NCBI GenBank assembly: GCA_030951095.1
Contig: JAUZQI010000139.1
Coordinates: forward strand, 1 to 7,651
Source: Mariprofundus sp.
GTDB lineage: Bacteria; Pseudomonadota; Zetaproteobacteria; Mariprofundales; Mariprofundaceae
Reading direction: 5' to 3'
DNA: 7,651 bases
Shown one piece after another: positions 7,401 to 7,651 of the stretch. A program made the translations under genes and the position numbers. Position 1 is the stretch's first letter, and each line of letters opens with the position of its first letter. Under the pieces are notes generated by a model. That model was not told the origin of the DNA. It did no database searches and saw nothing but the letters and a program-made list of their open reading frames with translations.

Positions 7401-7651
7401 ATGAAAAAAACACTTATAATTGTAGCTGCGGCTGCATTCATGCTTGGCTCTACTGCAGTTATGGCGAAGCCATTTTGTGCTTCCTGCCATGCAGGTCACA
7501 AGAACAAGGTAGGCCCTGCGTTTGCAACGGTTGTAGAAGCTTATTGATCGGTTGATGCAGTATTCGAGTTTCTGAACTCAGATGCTGAGTTGGTGTCAAA
7601 GGTGGAGAAATTCGCGAAGAAAAATAAATTGATGAAAACACAGCTGAAGAA
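7401..7651 (+). pseudogene. Periplasmic monohaem c-type cytochrome, interrupted by in-frame TGA, 3' end outside window
   Basis: The product begins with a classic signal peptide (MKKTLIIVAAAAF..., probable cleavage after Ala22 in VMA-KPF). The haem-binding motif CASCH follows (Cys26, Cys29, His30), and then KNKVGPAF, the Gly-Pro pair being common in small class I cytochromes. Such proteins carry electrons in the periplasm. Codon 49 (7545-7547) is TGA, giving a 48-residue product too short to fold as a cytochrome. Yet the same frame continues without another stop to the window edge. It reads SVDAVFEFLNSDAEL and a Lys-rich helix, with Met78 (in LMKTQLK) a possible distal haem ligand. No frameshift is needed, only one changed codon; TGA is one base from GGA (Gly), which would suit the AY-x-S position. 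Either the gene is freshly inactivated, the base is a sequencing error, or the codon is read through. A short product ending at 7547 is what a simple gene caller would report. Confidence 0.7.
7558..7587 (+). other. Hairpin 10 bases downstream of the in-frame TGA
   Basis: Two segments can pair. The core is GAGTT (7566-7570) with AACTC (7575-7579) around the loop TCTG. Beyond one C-A mismatch, TATT (7561-7564) pairs with GATG (7581-7584) using two G-U pairs, and CAG (7558-7560) pairs with CTG (7585-7587). It lies within the coding frame of the cytochrome. It has no T-run, so it is not a terminator. It may be chance. Confidence 0.35.

Noticed and set aside
1..7651. Other open frames of 60-240 codons on both strands within the genes
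   Set aside because: They are shadows of dapA, the kinase, the regulator and clpB, lacking ribosome sites and recognisable motifs, whereas the + strand frames carry full family signatures.

Overview
The window looks like a piece of a proteobacterial chromosome with all genes on the + strand. GC content appears moderate, by eye near 50%. The genes are core metabolic, regulatory and stress genes. No tRNA, rRNA, insertion sequence, CRISPR array or phage gene was seen. DapA is of the proteobacterial type, and ClpB has the usual two-AAA+ bacterial layout under a sigma-32-type promoter. A small periplasmic monohaem cytochrome c follows. This would fit a zetaproteobacterial or gammaproteobacterial chemolithotroph, but the lineage is a guess from protein flavour and needs a database search.

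Layout. Bases 3-62 hold the last 19 codons of an upstream gene that reads like the C-terminus of an OmpA/Pal/MotB-type peptidoglycan-binding domain. After a 203-base gap with no convincing signal, four genes lie in one tight run: dapA (266-1177), a membrane histidine kinase (1203-2582), a response regulator with a sigma-54-activator type AAA+ domain (2579-3994), and a small exported protein (3991-4401). The last two junctions are 4-base ATGA overlaps, so the set is almost certainly one operon. This is an unusual partner set for dapA. The kinase and regulator resemble the PrsK/PrsR pair of exosortase/PEP-CTERM systems but are divergent: the kinase has only two membrane helices, and the regulator carries GAFAGA instead of GAFTGA.

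A 255-base gap separates this operon from clpB (4657-7254). Its first half shows nothing clear. Its second half holds two promoter-like signals in series: a sigma-70 type (TTGACT, 17 bases, TATAGC) and a good sigma-32 heat-shock type (CTTGGAT, 14 bases, CCCCATATA). ClpB is complete and carries the expected catalytic motifs in both ATPase rings.

After clpB and a 146-base gap comes a c-type cytochrome gene (from 7401) with a strong ribosome site, a signal peptide and CASCH. It is interrupted by an in-frame TGA at 7545-7547. The same frame stays open and protein-like to the window end, so it is a fresh nonsense mutation, a sequence error or a readthrough case.

The strongest leads are the operon pairing dapA with a noncanonical two-component system and an unknown exported protein, and the TGA-interrupted cytochrome with a hairpin just downstream of the stop.
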